Assembly: GCA_947472635.1 (NCBI GenBank) | Contig: CANJDY010000021.1 | Location: 1 to 16,613, forward strand | DNA length: 16,613 bases | DNA from: Chitinophagaceae bacterium | GTDB lineage: Bacteria > Bacteroidota > Bacteroidia > Chitinophagales > Chitinophagaceae | Reading direction: 5' to 3' | In this document: positions 8,052-15,353 of the stretch, one piece after another | How positions within the stretch are numbered: the first letter of the stretch is position 1 | How the letters are laid out: every line of letters begins with the position of its first letter | Program-made: the position numbers and the translations under genes | The notes under the pieces: model-generated | Database searches by the model: none | What the model was told of the DNA's origin: nothing | The model's input: the letters and a program-made list of their open reading frames with translations, nothing else

Positions 8052-8432
8052 ATGAGCAAAGAGATCATACAAACCATACATGCGCCTGAACCCATTGGTC
8101 CTTACAACCAGGCTATAAAAACTGATAATTTATTATTTGTATCCGGTCAAATAGCTTTAAAGCCAGGCACCAATGAATTTGCCAATACTGATATTATTGA
8201 AGAAACGCACCAGGTGATGCAAAATCTAAAATCAATTTTAGCAGCGGCAAACATGGATTTTGGCAATGTAGTTAAAACAACCATTTTTTTAAGTGATATG
8301 GATTTGTTTGGCGAAGTGAATACCATTTATGCCAAATATTTTGAGGGAGATTTTCCAGCCCGCGAAACAGTCGCCGTAAAAGGCTTACCTAAAAATGCAA
8401 ATGTAGAAATAAGTCTTATTGCGGCTGTTTAA
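8052..8432 (+). CDS. ridA: RidA family 2-iminobutanoate/2-iminopropanoate deaminase
   Basis: RidA hydrolyses reactive enamine/imine intermediates released by PLP enzymes such as threonine dehydratase to 2-keto acids and ammonia, protecting other PLP enzymes from damage. The 126-residue product covers the whole YjgF/YER057c/UK114 fold: APEPIGPYNQAI (11-22), FVSGQIAL (29-36), and the active-site region FPARETVAV with R104 plus VEI with E119, corresponding to R105 and E120 of characterised RidA proteins. The frame can be read from GTG 8046, but ATG 8052 (MSKEIIQTIHAPEP) gives the standard N-terminus. It is followed by a hydroxyacid dehydrogenase 87 bp downstream with no obvious terminator between. 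Confidence 0.95.
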   Translation: MSKEIIQTIHAPEPIGPYNQAIKTDNLLFVSGQIALKPGTNEFANTDIIEETHQVMQNLKSILAAANMDFGNVVKTTIFLSDMDLFGEVNTIYAKYFEGDFPARETVAVKGLPKNANVEISLIAAV

Positions 8433-8519
8433 AAATCGCTTCATTTTTTTTAGTAAAGTACATTGTAAATAATTGTAGTTGCTATTTTGATAAACTGTTA
8501 GGCAACTGAATCTTTCATC

Positions 8520-9455
8520 ATGAGTGATCAAAAACCAGTAGTAATAATAACCGCTGCCGTGCATGATATATTGATTAGCACTTTTCAGCAAAAAGGGTAT
8601 GAGGTATTGTATCAACCTCAGATTACTTATTCAGCGTTATTGAATTGTGTAGGCACTGCTCATGGTTTGATTGTAACCACCCGCTTACAAATCGACCAAC
8701 CCGTTATTGATCAGGCAAGCCAATTAAAATGGATTGGGCGTTTGGGAAGTGGGATGGAGTTAATTGATGTGGATTATGCCCAGTCAAAAGGTATCCAATG
8801 TGAAAGCAGCCCCGAAGGTAACCGTACTGCAGTGGGTGAACATACCCTCGCCATGGCGCTTAATTTATTGAATCATGTTAGTGCTAGTTTCGATGAAATT
8901 AAGCAGGGAAAATGGATTAGAGCTGCCAATCTTGGAACAGAATTGAGTGGAAAAACAGTGGGTATTATTGGTTTTGGGAATACCGGCAGCGCTTTTGCAA
9001 AATTACTTGCGGGCTTTGATGTAACCGTATTGGCTTGCGATAAATATAAATCTGGTTTTGCAAACAACTACATTCAGGAAGCAAATTTTGATCAGGTTTG
9101 TCAAAATGCTGATATCATTAGTTTTCATCTGCCATTAACAGCAGAAACGAAATGCATGGCCAATGAAGTGTTTTTTAATTCTTTGGCAAAAAAGCCGCTC
9201 TTTCTAAATGTATGTAGGGGAGCTGTAACGGATACTGCTGCACTCATTGCTGCTTTAAAAAAGGGTACAATTGCAGGTGCGGGGTTAGATGTATTGGAGA
9301 ATGAACAACTCAATAGCTTGAGCAGCCTGCAGCAGGAACAGTTGAATTTTTTAATTGCACAACCCAATGTGATTATCACCCCGCATATTGCGGGTTATAG
9401 CCATGAGGCCTTCTATAAAATGAGCCAGGTAATCCTTCAAAAGTTGGATATTTAA
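8520..9455 (+). CDS. D-isomer-specific 2-hydroxyacid dehydrogenase (phosphoglycerate dehydrogenase-like)
   Basis: This NAD(P)-dependent oxidoreductase interconverts a D-2-hydroxyacid and a 2-keto acid; the substrate cannot be read from sequence. The 311 residues contain the substrate-domain block [12 protein letters not shown] (73-84), the Rossmann motif GFGNTG (151-156) and the catalytic triad of the family: R233 (VCRGAVTD), E262 (VLENE) and H289 (TPHIAG). C-terminal ACT or ASB regulatory domains of long SerA proteins are missing, so it is a short type similar to phosphoglycerate or glyoxylate/hydroxypyruvate dehydrogenases. serC is not adjacent, so a serine-pathway role is only a guess. The start is the ATG at 8520, giving [14 protein letters not shown] strong terminator hairpin follows 24 bp after the stop. 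Confidence 0.9.
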   Translation: MSDQKPVVIITAAVHDILISTFQQKGYEVLYQPQITYSALLNCVGTAHGLIVTTRLQIDQPVIDQASQLKWIGRLGSGMELIDVDYAQSKGIQCESSPEGNRTAVGEHTLAMALNLLNHVSASFDEIKQGKWIRAANLGTELSGKTVGIIGFGNTGSAFAKLLAGFDVTVLACDKYKSGFANNYIQEANFDQVCQNADIISFHLPLTAETKCMANEVFFNSLAKKPLFLNVCRGAVTDTAALIAALKKGTIAGAGLDVLENEQLNSLSSLQQEQLNFLIAQPNVIITPHIAGYSHEAFYKMSQVILQKLDI

Positions 9456-9472
9456 AATTTTGTTTATATTTG
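9444..9472 (+). promoter_or_regulatory. Bacteroidota-type promoter upstream of greA
   Basis: TTG (9444-9446), an 18-nt spacer and TATATTTG (9465-9472) match the TTTG-N19-TAnnTTTG pattern well. It overlaps the 3' end of the dehydrogenase gene. The predicted start (about 9478-9480) coincides with the first base of the hairpin at 9479, so a transcript would begin with that hairpin. Confidence 0.55.
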
Positions 9473-9478
9473 CTCTCT

Positions 9479-9521
9479 ATACAACGCCTTAGGCAAATTC
9501 CTGAGGCGTTGTATTTTTTTT
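9479..9521 (+). terminator. Strong intrinsic terminator / greA leader attenuator candidate
   Basis: The arms 9479-9493 and 9500-9514 pair over 15 positions with a single T-G wobble (9490-9503) and a 6-nt loop, followed by eight T (9514-9521). It should end transcripts from the dehydrogenase gene. It also lies between the best promoter and the greA start at 9546, so it could act as an attenuator for greA. Confidence 0.8.
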
Positions 9522-9545
9522 CTCTTTACTATAAAAAGAACTGTT

Positions 9546-10019
9546 ATGAGTGAGATGAATTATGTAAAAAAAGAAACATTTGAGCAGATGAGGGTGGAGT
9601 TGCATCAGATGAAAAGTGTGGAGCGTCCGGCTGCAAGTAGGGCTATTGCGGAGGCAAGGGAAAAAGGGGATTTAAAGGAAAATGCTGAATACGATGCTGC
9701 TAAAGAGGCGCAGGGAATGCTAGAAGCTAAGATAAAATATCTAGAAGGCATCATTGCAACAGCTCGAATTTTAGATGAAACCAATATCGACACCTCTAAA
9801 GTATCCATTTTGACTAAGGTAACGGTAACGAATATTGGCACTAAAAAGAAATCAACCTACCAGATTGTTTCAGAAAAAGAGGCAGACTTAAAGCTGGGAA
9901 AAATATCTGTTACATCTCCCATTGGTAGAGGGTTGCTGGGTAAAGTGATTGGTGATGTTACCGAAGTTCAGGTGCCAGCAGGAATGTTGAAATTTAAAGT
10001 CGAAAACATTACTTTATAG
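9546..10019 (+). CDS. greA: Transcription elongation factor GreA
   Basis: GreA binds the RNA polymerase secondary channel and stimulates cleavage of backtracked transcripts. The 157 residues have the N-terminal coiled-coil domain (about 5-78) with the tip motif EKGDLKENAEYDAAKE, where D42 and E45 correspond to the E. coli acidic tip residues D41 and E44. The C-terminal FKBP-like domain (about 82-157) shows SPIGRGLLGK and VQVPAG. The length is the usual one. Start ATG 9546 (MSEMNYVKKE) is preferred; ATG 9555 is possible and would remove three residues. No Shine-Dalgarno is seen. A compact terminator follows 23 bp after the stop, and a hairpin sits in the leader. Confidence 0.97.
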   Translation: MSEMNYVKKETFEQMRVELHQMKSVERPAASRAIAEAREKGDLKENAEYDAAKEAQGMLEAKIKYLEGIIATARILDETNIDTSKVSILTKVTVTNIGTKKKSTYQIVSEKEADLKLGKISVTSPIGRGLLGKVIGDVTEVQVPAGMLKFKVENITL

Positions 10020-10042
10020 TACCATCCTAAAATATTGTAATT

Positions 10043-10068
10043 ACCATTCAGCAATGAATGGTTTTTTT
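10043..10068 (+). terminator. Rho-independent terminator of greA
   Basis: A perfect 8-bp stem (10043-10050 with 10055-10062) closes a GCAA tetraloop of the stable GNRA type and is followed by a run of seven T (10062-10068). Confidence 0.88.
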
Positions 10069-10202
10069 ATGCCCCTTTGGTTAAAATGCCGCCTTATAGT
10101 AAAGAAGGGATTCATATAAAAAGTAACACTTTAGGGTATAGGTAAGTTGATTAATAGAGTCTACTTTCGTTCAAGTTTTTCATAGAATATTGGATTTTAA
10201 AC

Positions 10203-10235
10203 GGGGTTGGATTTTTATCCTGACCCCTCTTTTTT
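10203..10235 (+). terminator. Second plus-strand terminator-like hairpin in the greA-uvrC gap
   Basis: GGGGT pairs with ACCCC and GGAT with ATCC, with a T-G wobble and one bulged T between, around a T-rich loop; TCTTTTTT follows. The T tract lies only on the plus-strand side, so it is not a terminator for uvrC. greA already has its own terminator 135 bp earlier. It may be a back-up for greA or against read-through into uvrC antisense, or the end of an unannotated short transcript from 10069-10200. Confidence 0.45.
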
Positions 10236-10280
10236 ACTTCCCTGCTTATTCTCTTTTGAGTGTAATCAAAAAAATATTGA

Positions 10281-12125
10281 TTATGTGTTGGATGAAAGGG
10301 GGGGAGCCTCCAAATCGGTTTTGTTTTGTGAAACAAATTTTTTTATCAAAGTTGCTTTTGAAATACCGATCACTGCTGAAAGTTCTTCTATTTCCGCGGC
10401 CTTTATTTTTTTTACAGATTTAAATTTCTTTAAAAGTAATTCTATAGTGGCCTTTCCCACTCCTTCAATCTGCTCCAGTTCATTGGTAAGCGATCCTTTG
10501 CTACGTTGGTTGCGGTGGAAGGTAATTCCAAAGCGGTGAACTTCATCCCTAATTCTTCGAATTAATTTCAGGCTTTCGCTATCCCAGGGCAATTTAATCG
10601 ACTGCTGGTCACCATAAAAAAATAGTTCTTCTTCATTCTTTGCTAATCCAACCAAGGTGGTTTTGCCCTCTAATTTTAGTTGTTGGATACTTTCCATGGC
10701 CGCACTTAACTGTCCCTTTCCGCCATCAATAATTACCAGCTGAGGAAAGGGGTGTTGTTCTTCTGCCAGTCTTTTATATCGCCGGTAAACCACTTCCGAC
10801 ATAGTGGCAAAATCATTGATTCCTGCTACTGTTTTAACATTAAATCGCCGGTAGTCATTTTTACTGGGCTGTCCGTTTTTAAAACAAACCATCGCTGATA
10901 CTGGGTAACTACCCTGAAAATTGGAATTGTCGAAGCATTCAATATGTGTTGGGATGGAGGAGAGTTGAAGATCTTTTTGTAATTGGTGTAATACATCCAT
11001 TATCTGCTGAGCAGTTTTATCTTCCAATAAAAGCATTTTGCTCTTCTTCAGCTCCTCCTTAAAATAGTTGACATTTTTTTCAGAAAGGTTTAGGAGCTTT
11101 TTCTTGTCACCCGCTTGTGGTATGCTGATGGCAATATCTTTTTCTGGGTAGTCAATGGAAAAAGGAATAATAATTTCTTTCGCCTCGCTATTAAAAGTAT
11201 CCCTTAACTGGGCAATTGCAAAGCTTAATACTTCAGCTGCAGGTTCATCTAATTTCTTTTTTAGTGTAATCGTCTTGGTAAGTACAATGCTTCCATTGTT
11301 AACGGCTAAATAGTTAACATAAGCTGTATCACCTTCTTCTAAAATACTAAATACATCTACGGTGCCAGTCCGCTCATTTACAATGGTAGAGTTGGCTTTA
11401 TAAATTTGAAGATGTTCTAGTTTTTTTTTGACTGCCGCTGCCTTTTCAAATTCAAGTTGCTGAACATGATATTGCATGTCAGATTTGAAATGTTGGATTA
11501 CAGGCGACAGGTTTCCCTTTAATAAATTTTTTAGGGAGTCAATTCCTTCATTATACTCTTCTAAGGACTGCAATCCTTCGCAAGGCCCTTTGCAATTACC
11601 AAGATGGTATTCCAAACAAACTTTAAATTTCTTTTTCTCAATATTGGCTGGAGTTAAAGAAAGCTTACAGTTACGAAGTGGAATATTTTGTTTAATAAAT
11701 TCAAGTAGCTCCCTTACTTTTCCAACGGAAGTAAATGGACCAAGATATTGAGAGCCGTCATTGATCCTTTTTCTAGTGAAAAATACTCTTGGAAATGCTT
11801 CGTTTTTAATGATAATGTATGGATAGGTTTTGTCATCTTTTAGATTAATATTAAATAGAGGTTGAAAGTTTTTAATCAGCGAATTTTCTAATAAAAATGC
11901 ATCTTGCTCACTATTTACGATGGTGAATTCTATCTTGTAAATTCTAACAACGAGCTCATGTGTTTTATAATTGGTATAGGTATTTGAAAAATAGGAGCTT
12001 ACCCTTTTACGTAAATTTTTTGCTTTACCTACATACAAAAGTTCTCCGGCCGCATCATAATATTTATAAATGCCGGGGTAAACTGGTATAGTATTGGCGA
12101 TAGCGGCGAATTCCTGTTGTGTCAT
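10281..12125 (-). CDS. uvrC: Excinuclease ABC subunit C
   Basis: UvrC makes both incisions in nucleotide excision repair after UvrA/UvrB find the lesion. The 614 residues contain the GIY-YIG nuclease (GIY 18-20, YVG 31-33, R39, E80) for the 3' cut, and four cysteines C153, C170, C178 and C182 whose 8 and 4 spacing matches the [4Fe-4S] site described for E. coli UvrC. They also contain a UVR motif that binds UvrB (about 216-240, QLEFEKAAAVKKKLE), an RNase H-like domain for the 5' cut (IECFDNSN, LVIIDGGKGQ, RDEVHRF) and a C-terminal helix-hairpin-helix region (LEQIEGVGKATIELLLKKF). Length and order are standard. Start ATG 12125 gives the normal N-terminus. It converges with greA across 261 bp and is probably expressed from its own promoter at 12146-12153. 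Confidence 0.97.
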   Translation of the reverse strand: MTQQEFAAIANTIPVYPGIYKYYDAAGELLYVGKAKNLRKRVSSYFSNTYTNYKTHELVVRIYKIEFTIVNSEQDAFLLENSLIKNFQPLFNINLKDDKTYPYIIIKNEAFPRVFFTRKRINDGSQYLGPFTSVGKVRELLEFIKQNIPLRNCKLSLTPANIEKKKFKVCLEYHLGNCKGPCEGLQSLEEYNEGIDSLKNLLKGNLSPVIQHFKSDMQYHVQQLEFEKAAAVKKKLEHLQIYKANSTIVNERTGTVDVFSILEEGDTAYVNYLAVNNGSIVLTKTITLKKKLDEPAAEVLSFAIAQLRDTFNSEAKEIIIPFSIDYPEKDIAISIPQAGDKKKLLNLSEKNVNYFKEELKKSKMLLLEDKTAQQIMDVLHQLQKDLQLSSIPTHIECFDNSNFQGSYPVSAMVCFKNGQPSKNDYRRFNVKTVAGINDFATMSEVVYRRYKRLAEEQHPFPQLVIIDGGKGQLSAAMESIQQLKLEGKTTLVGLAKNEEELFFYGDQQSIKLPWDSESLKLIRRIRDEVHRFGITFHRNQRSKGSLTNELEQIEGVGKATIELLLKKFKSVKKIKAAEIEELSAVIGISKATLIKKFVSQNKTDLEAPPLSSNT

Positions 12126-12145
12126 TAGAGGCGTACTAAATGCTT

Positions 12146-12153
12146 CAAAATTA
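12146..12153 (-). promoter_or_regulatory. -7 element for uvrC
   Basis: The minus strand reads TAATTTTG, a full match to TAnnTTTG, with a predicted start near 12139 and a leader of about 14 nt. No good TTG is found at the -33 distance, so only half of the promoter is supported. Confidence 0.4.
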
Positions 12154-12219
12154 TTAAATAGCTAAAGGGATTTACATTGGCTAGGGGATGCAATTATCTT
12201 CATCGATACATTTACTTTC

Positions 12220-12241
12220 AAAAAGTAGTACAGCACCACTT
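12220..12241 (-). terminator. Weak terminator after the lipoprotein gene
   Basis: On the minus strand a 7-bp stem with one G-T wobble (12235-12241 with 12223-12229, 5-nt loop) ends in five T. It starts five bases after the lipoprotein stop codon. The short stem makes it a weak call. Confidence 0.35.
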
Positions 12242-12245
12242 TGTT

Positions 12246-12830
12246 TTAAAAATTCCAAATAAAAACCACCTCTTTTAATAGTTCTTGATTTCCATCTGCT
12301 GTATTCAAAATGGTGGTTATTTTTATCAGTTTATCCGTTTGCCAAGTAAGTTGCTGCGTGAAATTTGCACCCTGCTCCTTGATTGTTTTTACAATATACA
12401 CTTTTTCGACATTTCCTGTTTCTGGATTGACATACACATCCCAGTGCCGAAGTGAAATAGTATCAGGAATGGTTTGGGATGGGTCATAAGTAAAAGTGAT
12501 GGCGTTGAGTGTTTGATCTTTGAATTTTGTTTCTGTAAAATAATTTACCATACTGGTTTCATCAATTACCGGTGTTTGAAAGGGAAGCAGCAATTTTTTC
12601 AGCACGGCTTTGGTAATCCAGGTAGAATCTGATTTCCCCTTGATGGTAGTTATTTGCATGGGGGTAACAGGTAGTGAATCCAAGAGTATGATTTGGCCTT
12701 TGATAAATGAGGTAACAGGAAAAAAAGAAGCTGCTATTGGTTTTTCTTCGGGGGGAATCATTTTTTTTGAGTTGCTAGAACAACTATTCAAAATTAATAG
12801 GCAGATTGCCAGGATACCATATTTATTCAT
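12246..12830 (-). CDS. Small lipoprotein of unknown function
   Basis: I do not recognise a family. The 194-residue product starts with a lipoprotein signal peptide: MNKYG, a hydrophobic stretch and a lipobox LNSC with C17 as the lipidated residue, followed by SSNSKKMIPPEEKP as a flexible linker. The mature part alternates short beta-like strands (for example GQIILLDS, NAITFTYD, HWDVYVNPETGNVEKVYIVK, QLTWQTDKLIKITTIL), which suggests a small beta-sandwich or lipocalin-like domain; this is a guess from the pattern. It has no further cysteine after C17. It is anchored in the inner or outer membrane facing the periplasm. It lies between uvrC and the barrel-like gene with its own good promoter (12916-12945), so it is probably monocistronic. 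Confidence 0.8.
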   Translation of the reverse strand: MNKYGILAICLLILNSCSSNSKKMIPPEEKPIAASFFPVTSFIKGQIILLDSLPVTPMQITTIKGKSDSTWITKAVLKKLLLPFQTPVIDETSMVNYFTETKFKDQTLNAITFTYDPSQTIPDTISLRHWDVYVNPETGNVEKVYIVKTIKEQGANFTQQLTWQTDKLIKITTILNTADGNQELLKEVVFIWNF

Positions 12831-12852
12831 TTGATTTTATTTTTGTTGGCCA

Positions 12853-12872
12853 GATCAGATAGTTATCTAATC
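12853..12872 (-). promoter_or_regulatory. 20-bp near-perfect palindrome in the lipoprotein leader
   Basis: GATCAGATAG/TTATCTAATC is symmetric at 9 of 10 positions, with one mismatch pair (12856/12869) that can form a G-U wobble in minus-strand RNA. It lies 23-42 bp before the lipoprotein start and inside the predicted leader, so it could be a repressor site or an RNA hairpin with loop AACT. Confidence 0.35.
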
Positions 12873-12915
12873 ACTTAGAGGATGGATAATTATTTTCATG
12901 TTTCATTTGATAGTG

Positions 12916-12945
12916 CAAAAATACACAGAAAGTAAATGGAAACAA
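12916..12945 (-). promoter_or_regulatory. Bacteroidota-type promoter of the lipoprotein gene
   Basis: On the minus strand TTG (12945-12943), a spacer of exactly 19 nt and TATTTTTG (12923-12916) fit the TTTG-N19-TAnnTTTG consensus. The start should be near 12909, leaving a leader of about 79 nt. Confidence 0.65.
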
Positions 12946-13016
12946 GGGGCTACAGCAGAGCTAACCAAAAGCAAGTTTTGGTAGAAAAATATCTTTTCTA
13001 AACTTGAAAATAGCTG

Positions 13017-14609
13017 TTATTGAATAATTTTTGACACGCCCAATTTTATTCCATAGTTAACCAGTCGTTCTTCTATAACAAATTGTTTGCTATTAGTAGA
13101 AAATAGCTGTGTCCTAAATTGGGGACCTACCTGCCAGGTGAGTCCATTGGATTTATAAGAGATAAAGGTCTCCAATCCAGCATTTAGATTCCATTTATTT
13201 AGCAAGGAGGGATCAGTAACAAAATTACGCTTGTCGGAGGAAATCAGGTAGTTTTTTCCTCCTGCAATAAAGGTAGGTTGTATGGTTGCTCCAATATTCC
13301 ATTGTAGTTTTTCATTACCCATCAACTTCAGGTCTGCACCAATTGGAATAGATAATTGAAAAGTTTCGTTGTGAAGTTTAACTGCTTGAAGCCCTGATTT
13401 ATTGGAATAGGGAGTTGTTTTATAAATTTCGTAGGTGCTATTGGTAGCATAATTATGAATGGTAATTTGTGTAGAAAAAGGATGCGAATTTTCAAACGCA
13501 TTGGTATTATAGCGAGTGTAATTTAATTGTACACTTCCTTTGATGGTAAGGCCTTTTAAAATTGAGTATTGCAGCCCTGTTCCAATTTCTAAGCCCATTG
13601 CAGGTGTTTGATCTATAGCGTCATTCAAGGCCTGATTCGCAGCAGCAATGGCATAAGGAGGGTTACTGATTGCGTTACTGGAACTAGTGCCATTGGTAAG
13701 TGAGCGGTAAACAATGGAAGGCGTTAAATAAGACTGCCTAGAAAGTTTGCCGGCCCATTTTTTTGGAGCAGCTCTATTATACAATGCATAGTTTTCAATC
13801 CATTCCTTATCTTTTATGGAAATATTTTCTTGCTTGTTTTGCACAAGTTGTGTTTTATCCATGTTGGAAAGTCTATTCTGTAAAGCGACAGACATTTCCT
13901 TGTTCATATCATTACCGCCTAGTTCATCTGATGAAAGTATATTTAATAAGTTGCAAATCCTTGTTTTATTAGCAGCGACTAGTGTGATTGATTGGGCCTC
14001 ATCCATTTCAATTCCTGCTTCATCGGTATTTATTTCAGTTGGATTGTTAATTATGCTGCTCGAAGGTAGGTAGGCAGTTGTAAGCTGGTTATTACGGGCA
14101 ATAAGTACTGAGTTTCTATGAGAAAAGGTTTTGTTTTTGCTGGTAATTATATTTCCAAAACCAGCGGTTGACTGGGTATTTACTGATAAAGCATATCTAG
14201 CAATCAAGAGGGCTTTTTGTTTTTTTAAATCATTGCTACCATCGTAGTTGGTTAAGGCTGCGTCATTGAATTTGTTTACTACAATGCTAGACTGATTAGC
14301 TTTAGTCAATTCATCTAGTTGGGCTGTAAAGCCTATAGGGTTGGTTGAGATTGGGTTTATTGCACTAGCTGAAGAAAGTGGTTTTGACACAGCTGCTGTA
14401 TAAATTGTAGCATCGGTGGTATTCAAGTGGCCAACTAAAAGTAAAGTAGAAATAAGGGTAATCGTCATTACAACCGAAGGCCATTTTCGGCCTGGATGAA
14501 TATTGTTATAAATGCTGTTCCATATCCTTTTAGAAGGGTACATCCTGAATTCGTCTGACATCTCTCGTAGCATTCGTTCAAAATCGTCAGTATAAAATTT
14601 TCTATCCAT
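13017..14609 (-). CDS. One-TM protein with anti-sigma-like N-terminus and beta-barrel-like C-terminus
   Basis: The 530-residue product begins with a short cytoplasmic segment (1-43, DDFERMLREMSDEFRMYPSKRIWNSI split over 9-33) rich in charged and aromatic residues, then one transmembrane helix (about 44-61, VVMTITLISTLLLVG). A long polar, Asn/Ser/Thr-rich periplasmic region follows (about 62-285). The C-terminal part (about 285-530) shows alternating strands with Gly/Tyr/Asn turns (GLEIGTGLQYSILKGLTIKG, LQWNIGATIQPTF, WQVGPQFRTQLFS, NYGIKLGVSKI), like an OmpA/PorT-type outer-membrane barrel. It lacks a cleavable signal peptide. The gene lies 60 bp downstream of an ECF sigma factor gene in the same direction, so an anti-sigma role for the N-terminus is inferred. 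I cannot match a characterised protein. Confidence 0.75.
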   Translation of the reverse strand: MDRKFYTDDFERMLREMSDEFRMYPSKRIWNSIYNNIHPGRKWPSVVMTITLISTLLLVGHLNTTDATIYTAAVSKPLSSASAINPISTNPIGFTAQLDELTKANQSSIVVNKFNDAALTNYDGSNDLKKQKALLIARYALSVNTQSTAGFGNIITSKNKTFSHRNSVLIARNNQLTTAYLPSSSIINNPTEINTDEAGIEMDEAQSITLVAANKTRICNLLNILSSDELGGNDMNKEMSVALQNRLSNMDKTQLVQNKQENISIKDKEWIENYALYNRAAPKKWAGKLSRQSYLTPSIVYRSLTNGTSSSNAISNPPYAIAAANQALNDAIDQTPAMGLEIGTGLQYSILKGLTIKGSVQLNYTRYNTNAFENSHPFSTQITIHNYATNSTYEIYKTTPYSNKSGLQAVKLHNETFQLSIPIGADLKLMGNEKLQWNIGATIQPTFIAGGKNYLISSDKRNFVTDPSLLNKWNLNAGLETFISYKSNGLTWQVGPQFRTQLFSTNSKQFVIEERLVNYGIKLGVSKIIQ

Positions 14610-14669
14610 CTAGCACAAAGTTTCTATTAAGTCTATTATTAGTTTGGTTGTTACTTATTTTGCTGCAGC

Positions 14670-15239
14670 TCAGGCACCAAAGAAAGTTTTTTTAATACTT
14701 GATTTTGCTATTATTTTCTTTTTAACTAAAACTCCTTCCAGCATTGATTTTGCTCTTGTGTATTGTGAGCGGCTGGTGCTTTCCTCTATATCAAGCATTT
14801 CGCCAATTTCTCTGTGAGAGTAGCCTTCTATTGCATAAAGATTCAGCACAGTTCTGTACCCAATCGGTAATAATCTGATACATTCCACCACCTCCTTTGC
14901 CTGCATAATGGAGTGGATGCTTTCTTCCCTTATACCAAGCCCACTAGCAAAAGTAATATCAACACTATCCGAAAATTTTTTATTCTTTTTTAGCACATTG
15001 ATGCAAGTATGTACTACAATTCTCCTAATCCAACCCTCCAGTACACCTTCATTTCTAAATTGATGTATTTGGGAGAATATTTTTATAAATCCTTCCTGCA
15101 GCATATCTTCCGCATCTTCTCTATTTTTTGCAAAACGGTAACACACCCCTAGCATTCGAGGACTAAAACGAGCATACAACGCCTCCTGGGCAGCAGCGTT
15201 ATTAGTAAGACATCCAGCCAACATAAGCTCTTCTGTCAT
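14670..15239 (-). CDS. ECF-type RNA polymerase sigma factor
   Basis: This is a sigma-70 family extracytoplasmic-function factor of 189 residues. Region 2 spans about 18-85 (EALYARFSPRMLGVCYRFAK, NREDAEDMLQEGFIKIF, GWIRRIVVHTCINVLKK) and binds core polymerase and the -10 region. Region 4 spans about 115-170 (IRLLPIGYRTVLNLYAIEGY, SHREIGEMLDIEESTSRSQY) with the HTH that reads the -35 element. Regions 1 and 3 are absent, as usual for this class. The basic tail after 171 (VKKKIIAKSSIKK) is an extension. The gene is immediately upstream of the one-TM barrel-like gene, probably its membrane regulator, and follows a TonB-receptor gene from which a hairpin separates it. Start ATG 15239 gives the expected N-terminus. 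Confidence 0.93.
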   Translation of the reverse strand: MTEELMLAGCLTNNAAAQEALYARFSPRMLGVCYRFAKNREDAEDMLQEGFIKIFSQIHQFRNEGVLEGWIRRIVVHTCINVLKKNKKFSDSVDITFASGLGIREESIHSIMQAKEVVECIRLLPIGYRTVLNLYAIEGYSHREIGEMLDIEESTSRSQYTRAKSMLEGVLVKKKIIAKSSIKKTFFGA

Positions 15240-15259
15240 AAGTGTGTTTTTTTACCCTA

Positions 15260-15267
15260 TAAATGTA
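15260..15267 (-). promoter_or_regulatory. Possible -7 element for the sigma factor gene
   Basis: The minus strand reads TACATTTA, one base off TAnnTTTG, about 21 bp before the start codon. No clear TTG lies at the -33 distance. If the sigma factor controls itself, a different motif may apply. Confidence 0.25.
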
Positions 15268-15299
15268 GGCATTATTTTTTGTTAATACGCTGCTTTACC

Positions 15300-15334
15300 A
15301 AAACGGCCAAATTTTACAATTTAGCCGTTTTTTT
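15300..15334. terminator. Bidirectional terminator-like hairpin between TonB receptor and sigma gene
   Basis: The arms 15300-15313 and 15318-15331 pair at 13 of 14 positions (C-A mismatch at 15308/15323) with a TTAC loop. Toward the plus side it is followed by a run of seven T; toward the minus side only four T occur. It lies 20 bp after the receptor stop, so it should end receptor transcripts on the minus strand. Confidence 0.65.
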
Positions 15335-15353
15335 AGTAGTTCTAATTAAAAAA

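Noticed and set aside
10263..10283. 7-bp inverted repeat over the uvrC stop codon (taatcaa / ttgatta) as a uvrC terminator
   Set aside because: The stem is A/T-rich, the T run falls in the loop and not after the stem, and it overlaps the stop codon.
10151..10539. Open frames on both strands around the uvrC 3' end as small genes
   Set aside because: They overlap the uvrC coding end or terminator sequence, and their predicted peptides show no protein-like pattern.
12964..12982. Perfect 7-bp hairpin downstream of the barrel-like gene as its terminator
   Set aside because: No T tract follows on either strand, so I cannot support termination.
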